DNA of 64,000 nucleotides from Iodobacter sp025352645 (GTDB lineage: Bacteria > Pseudomonadota > Gammaproteobacteria > Burkholderiales > Chitinibacteraceae): assembly GCF_033446605.1 (NCBI RefSeq), contig NZ_JAWQUO010000001.1, forward strand, positions 124,001 through 188,000. The letters are read 5' to 3'. The translations under genes were made by a program, and so were the position numbers. Shown here in pieces: positions 59,909-64,000 of this stretch (within the stretch, counting starts at the first letter, position 1; each line of letters opens with the position of its first letter). The notes under the pieces were generated by a model, which searched no databases, was not told the origin of the DNA, and saw only the letters and a program-made list of their open reading frames with translations.

Positions 59909-61131
59909 TAACCGACAACCTCGCCCATTTTGAAAATTGGTAAGTACATAGCAACCACCAAGCCGCCAATCAGCGTACCTAAGACCACCATAATAACGGG
60001 TTCCATTAAGCTGGAGAGTGCTTCAACTGCGTTATCTACTTCTTCTTCATAATAATCAGCAACCTTGCCAAGCATTGAATCTAATGCGCCAGACTCTTCA
60101 CCAATTGCCACCATCTGCATCACCATATTGGGAAACATATTGGTGCTTTGCATAGACAAAGTGAGGCTAGTACCTGTGCTTACCTCGGTTTGAATCTTTT
60201 TGGTGGCTATTTTATACAGGTAATTACCTGCCGCACCGCCAACAGAATCAAGGGATTCAACCAATGGAACCCCTGCCGCAAACATAGTCGCCAAGGTGCG
60301 GCACCAGCGTGCAATCGTTGCATTAAGCATAATTTGCCCAATGATAGGGATTTTTAGTAGTAAGCGATCCATGACGATTTGAATCGCTTCAGATTTTTTC
60401 CACGCTTTTAAGAAGCCCCAAATCCCGCCAAAAATTCCCCCAAATATAAGCCACCAATAGGTCACAAAAATATCTGAAATAGCCATCACAATCAGAGTTG
60501 GTGTAGGCAGATTTGCACCAAAACTAGAAAATAACTCTTTAAACGCGGGAATAACAAAAATCATAATGACGGCTGTAATCACAAATGCCGCCACAATCAC
60601 GGCGGTGGGATAAAATAGAGCCGATTTAATTTTCTTTTTAACCCCCAGTGTTTTCTCTTTATACGTGGCTAGCCGCGCGAGTAATGCATCCAAAATACCT
60701 GCTTGCTCACCTGCTTGAATCAAGTTGCAGTACAGTGCATCAAACTCATTAGGATGCTTTCTAAATGCCTGAGTAAGGGACGAGCCTGTTTCAATATCAT
60801 TTTTGATATCTAATAGCAGCTTGGTTACGGATGGATTGCTATGGCCTTTGGCGACGATATCAAATGACGTAAGTAAAGGAACGCCTGCTTTGAGCATAGT
60901 GGCAAGCTGGCGTGTAAACATGGTGATATCTTCATCAGTAATTTTCTTACTGGAACCCATGCGTTGTTTCTTGACTTTAAGGACATTGACACCCTGACGA
61001 CGCAAGGTGTTTTTAACCACATGCTCGCCACTGGCCCGCATTTCGCCCTTAACTATTTTGCCGCCACGATCTTTACCTTCCCATACAAAAGTAAACTCTT
61101 TTACTTTTAGGGCTTTAGATGCTATTGCCAT
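59908..61131 (-). CDS. pilC: Type IV pilus inner membrane platform protein
   Basis: PilC anchors the pilus motor in the inner membrane. The 407 residues have two T2SSF domains (about 72-195 and 275-395), each with membrane helices. The first carries FTRQLATMLKAGVPL and the second WCRTLATMFAAGVPLVESL, the duplicated family motif. AGAGGG precedes the ATG. It lies 18 bp after pilB. Confidence 0.96.
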   Translation of the reverse strand: MAIASKALKVKEFTFVWEGKDRGGKIVKGEMRASGEHVVKNTLRRQGVNVLKVKKQRMGSSKKITDEDITMFTRQLATMLKAGVPLLTSFDIVAKGHSNPSVTKLLLDIKNDIETGSSLTQAFRKHPNEFDALYCNLIQAGEQAGILDALLARLATYKEKTLGVKKKIKSALFYPTAVIVAAFVITAVIMIFVIPAFKELFSSFGANLPTPTLIVMAISDIFVTYWWLIFGGIFGGIWGFLKAWKKSEAIQIVMDRLLLKIPIIGQIMLNATIARWCRTLATMFAAGVPLVESLDSVGGAAGNYLYKIATKKIQTEVSTGTSLTLSMQSTNMFPNMVMQMVAIGEESGALDSMLGKVADYYEEEVDNAVEALSSLMEPVIMVVLGTLIGGLVVAMYLPIFKMGEVVG

Positions 61132-61149
61132 GATGGCCCTCTGTGTGTT

Positions 61150-62859
61150 TTATTCATTAGTTACCGCCATAATTTCTTCTAATGAAGTGAGTCCTTGCTT
61201 CACTTTTCGTAAGCCTGATCCGCGTAAATCACGTACACCATCTCGCTTAGCTTGATCCGCGATGTCAATGGCGTTGCCGTTGGTCATAATGATTCGATTC
61301 ATCGCATCGGTAATAGGCATGACTTGGTAAATGCCCACTCGGCCTTTGTAACCTGATCCCTTACAAATATCACAACCAACCGGCTTGTAGGGGCTCCAAG
61401 TGCCATCCAAATCTTCCTCTGCAAAACCAGCATCGAGTAAGGCTTGATGTGGAATGTCAATAGGTGTTTTGCAACTACAGAGCTTACGAGCTAAGCGCTG
61501 GGCGGTGATCAAAATGACGGATGAAGCAATATTAAACGGGGCAATCCCCATGTTTAACATACGGGTTAGCGTGGTAGGGGCATCGTTGGTGTGCAAAGTG
61601 GAAAACACCATGTGACCTGTTTGGGCCGCTTTAATCGAAATATCGGCGGTACCTAAATCACGAATTTCCCCGACCATGATGATGTCAGGATCTTGGCGCA
61701 GAAAGGCTTTTAGCGCCACGGCAAAGGTGAGCCCTGATTTTTCATTGACGTTAACTTGGTTAACGCCAGGCAAGTTAATTTCGCATGGGTCTTCTGCCGT
61801 AGAGATATTGATCCCCGGCTGATTCAAAATATTTAAACAGGTATACAGCGAAACGGTTTTGCCTGAGCCGGTTGGACCTGTAACCAAGATCATTCCATAC
61901 GGGCGTTGGATGGCCTCAAGTAGGATTTCTTTTTGGTCAGGATCGTAGCCTAAGGCATCAATGCCCAGCGTGGCAGAGGAAGGATCTAAAATCCGCATAC
62001 AAATTTTCTCGCCATGCATGGTTGGCATGGTGGACACCCGAAAATCGATTGCACGGCTTTTAGACAGCACAAGCTTCATGCGGCCATCTTGAGGAACGCG
62101 TTTTTCTGAGATGTCGAGCTTAGAAATAACTTTAATGCGAGATGCCAGCTTGTCTTTAATTGCCAGTGGAGGTTGTGCTACTTCGCGCAATACCCCATCT
62201 AGTCGATAGCGAATTCGAAAGTACTTTTCGTAAGGCTCAAAGTGGATGTCTGAAACACCGGCGTTAATGGCATCGAGTAAGATTTTTTGCAAGTATTTAA
62301 CAATCGGCGCGTCATCAACTTCCATCGCTGCCGCGTCATTTTGGCTGGTATCTTCTTCATCGCCCGCCATTTCTAGATCGACTTCATCTAGTGACATTTT
62401 GCTTAGATTGGCACCTGAGGCCTCGATAAGCTTATCGAGTAATGACACTAGCTTGCTGTCCTCAACTACCAGCGGCTGAACTTGCAGGCCAGTTTGAAAG
62501 CGCACCTCTTCTAGTGCTTGCAAGTTGGTGATGTCAGATAGGCCAATAAATAGCTTTGTGCCCCGCTTAAAGAGCGGCACGATTCGCTGGATCTGCATCA
62601 CTTTGTGATCCAAGACCCCTTGAGGGATATAGCTTGAATCTAGGTGATCAAGATCGAGTAGCGGATAGCCAAATGCTTGCGACGAAAACTCAGCCACATC
62701 CCTCGCAGTCATTTTGTGACTGCGAATGAGTTGCTCGATAAACGGCGTTTTGCTGCTGTTGGCCGTAGTTTGCAAAGCCTCTGCGTCTGCTTCAATCAAT
62801 CTTCCGTGTTGAACAAGCAGGCGGGCAAGACCAGATACAGGAGTGTTGGGAGCTGACAT
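61150..62859 (-). CDS. pilB: Type IV pilus extension ATPase
   Basis: PilB powers pilin assembly from the cytoplasm. The 569 residues from ATG 62859 (GAAGG five bases upstream) have an N-terminal MshEN/T2SSE_N domain (about 25-150) and a secretion ATPase with Walker A GPTGSGKT (about 328-335), GEIRD, and a tetracysteine zinc motif (CSCKTP and CDICKGSGYKGR). The codon at 62895 is in frame without support. No pilA or pilT is in the window. Confidence 0.96.
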   Translation of the reverse strand: MSAPNTPVSGLARLLVQHGRLIEADAEALQTTANSSKTPFIEQLIRSHKMTARDVAEFSSQAFGYPLLDLDHLDSSYIPQGVLDHKVMQIQRIVPLFKRGTKLFIGLSDITNLQALEEVRFQTGLQVQPLVVEDSKLVSLLDKLIEASGANLSKMSLDEVDLEMAGDEEDTSQNDAAAMEVDDAPIVKYLQKILLDAINAGVSDIHFEPYEKYFRIRYRLDGVLREVAQPPLAIKDKLASRIKVISKLDISEKRVPQDGRMKLVLSKSRAIDFRVSTMPTMHGEKICMRILDPSSATLGIDALGYDPDQKEILLEAIQRPYGMILVTGPTGSGKTVSLYTCLNILNQPGINISTAEDPCEINLPGVNQVNVNEKSGLTFAVALKAFLRQDPDIIMVGEIRDLGTADISIKAAQTGHMVFSTLHTNDAPTTLTRMLNMGIAPFNIASSVILITAQRLARKLCSCKTPIDIPHQALLDAGFAEEDLDGTWSPYKPVGCDICKGSGYKGRVGIYQVMPITDAMNRIIMTNGNAIDIADQAKRDGVRDLRGSGLRKVKQGLTSLEEIMAVTNE

Positions 62860-62984
62860 GGCCTTCAATGTGTAATCAAAAAGAGGGAAAAACAATCTAA
62901 TGATGTTACATCTTTAGTTTAGCAAATACCTTTTAATCTTGCGTTGCTATTCCAAACTAAAGAAAAATAAATTAATGCTGCAAA

Positions 62985-64000
62985 TCAAATATTAGATGCA
63001 TAAAGGCGGACAACGCGAATGCTGCGGTCCTGTGTTTGAACAATTTCAATCCGCTGGCCGGCTAAAACAAGGCAAGTACCTGCATCTGGGATATCTTGAA
63101 AGTGCTCAAGGATTAAACCATTTAATGTTTTTGGGCCATCAACAGGAAACGATAATCGAAGCTTTCTATTTAACTCACGTAGGCTTGATGCGCCATCCAG
63201 TAAAATACTGCCATCAGGTTGGCGTAGAACCTTTGCGCCTTGCGTTGGGGCATTTGTGGTGAATTCTCCGACTACCTGTTCCAAAATATCTTCAAGTGTA
63301 ACCAGTCCTTGCATTTCACCATATTCATCAACAACGACAGCTATTCTACGTTTATTTTCTTGGAAGTTTTGTAATTGTGTAAATAAGGGGGTGCTAGATG
63401 GAATAAAGTAGGGGGGACGCATCATTTCACGCAAGCTAGTTTGATCTACTTCATCCTCTTTTAAAGATAAAACTTTCCGAATATGCAAAATGCCAATGAT
63501 ATTGTCAGGATTACAAGAATAAACGGGGAGGCGAGTGTGATGACAAGTAAATATTTGTTTGCGAATTTCATCTGTTGGGGCATCTAAATCAATACTTTCC
63601 ATTTGATGGCGTGGTGTCATTACATCATCTACCGTAATACTTGCCAGTTCAAATAGGTTTAATAGCATCGTATGATGCTTTTTCTCCATGTGCCGCCCAG
63701 ATTCTAAAACCAATAAACGCAGCTCTTCAGGAGAAAGCGTTTGTTGGTTATCATTATTTTTTTTGAGACGTAATGCTTTAATTAATGCGCTAACAAATAA
63801 ATTAACTAGCCAAACAGCAGGGTACAACACTCTTAGAAGAATCAGTAAGGGGGAGGATGCCGCGTAGGCTAAAGGTTCTGCATAAGTTGCTGCGAGTACT
63901 TTAGGGGTCGCCTCGGAAAAAATAAGAATAGCAATTGCCACCAATAATGTAGCGATACCTAAGGCGAAATCATTACCCGAAAATAAGCGATCCGCAATAA
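62985..64000 (-). CDS. HlyC/CorC family transporter, N-terminus outside window
   Basis: This is a membrane protein of the CNNM/CorC group, linked to Mg2+/Co2+ homeostasis. The frame stays open to the right window edge, so the TTG at 63944 is internal. Visible are the end of a DUF21 membrane domain (FSEATPKVLAATYAEPLAY), two CBS domains (DDVMTPRHQM to about 20 kDa downstream, with VVDEYGEMQGLVTLEDILE) and a C-terminal CorC_HlyC domain (about the last 80 residues). It lies 89 bp or more upstream of pilB on the same strand. The transported ion is not evident. Confidence 0.9.
   Translation of the reverse strand, partial: IADRLFSGNDFALGIATLLVAIAILIFSEATPKVLAATYAEPLAYAASSPLLILLRVLYPAVWLVNLFVSALIKALRLKKNNDNQQTLSPEELRLLVLESGRHMEKKHHTMLLNLFELASITVDDVMTPRHQMESIDLDAPTDEIRKQIFTCHHTRLPVYSCNPDNIIGILHIRKVLSLKEDEVDQTSLREMMRPPYFIPSSTPLFTQLQNFQENKRRIAVVVDEYGEMQGLVTLEDILEQVVGEFTTNAPTQGAKVLRQPDGSILLDGASSLRELNRKLRLSFPVDGPKTLNGLILEHFQDIPDAGTCLVLAGQRIEIVQTQDRSIRVVRLYASNI

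Overview
The window is a housekeeping chromosome segment from a betaproteobacterium, most likely of the order Neisseriales (Iodobacter/Chitinibacter/Deefgea-like; the genus is inferred and not provable here). Supporting this are the dapF-DUF484-xerC order, the tRNA-tuf-secE-nusG-rplKAJL-rpoBC and rpsL-rpsG-fusA-tuf-S10-spc-alpha gene array, the pilB-pilC-pilD-coaE-zapD-yacG cluster, E. coli-like ribosomal proteins and moderate base composition. No prophage, CRISPR array or insertion sequence is visible.

Layout. 1-12.3 kb: the end of purD, a ferrous iron uptake pair (feoA, a compact feoB), a proline iminopeptidase, then a minus-strand block with dapF, a DUF484 gene and xerC, followed by small metabolic genes (DUF1835/DUF3658 protein, CoA-binding protein, RidA, flavin reductase-like protein), an Hsp70-like ATPase and the 23S rRNA methyltransferase rlmG. 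Gaps in this part hold dispersed-looking repeats and a small minisatellite. 12.3-20.7 kb: the most distinctive region. A GadC-like antiporter, a tyrosine decarboxylase of the lactic-acid-bacterial type, a TyrP-type aromatic permease, tyrosyl-tRNA synthetase and the PLP-salvage kinase pdxY lie in a row on one strand. Together they read as a tyrosine import, decarboxylation and tyramine export module with its cofactor supply and tRNA-charging enzyme attached. A GntR/FCD regulator faces it. 20.8-23.2 kb: six tRNA genes (two Phe, Tyr, Gly, Thr, Trp) and the first tuf gene, with clear promoters. 23.2-53.9 kb: secE-nusG, rplKAJL, rpoBC, str, S10, spc and alpha operons in canonical order. Strong hairpin terminators, one with a possible promoter, lie between rpsJ and rplC and between rpsQ and rplN. 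53.9-64 kb: an HDOD protein, apaH, an ornithine-lipid synthesis pair (olsB-olsA) preceded by four 11-bp-spaced Pho-box half-sites, yacG, zapD, coaE, the type IV pilus genes pilD, pilC and pilB, and a CorC/HlyC-type membrane protein cut by the window end.

The two observations most worth following up are the tyrosine decarboxylation cluster at 12.8-20 kb and the Pho-box array upstream of olsBA at 57.35 kb. Secondary ones are the duplicated leader sequence before rpsL, the terminators that break the ribosomal protein array, the 9-bp-period CTCCGTG repeats paired with GTGGGCA palindromes, and the two tuf genes that differ at eight residues.
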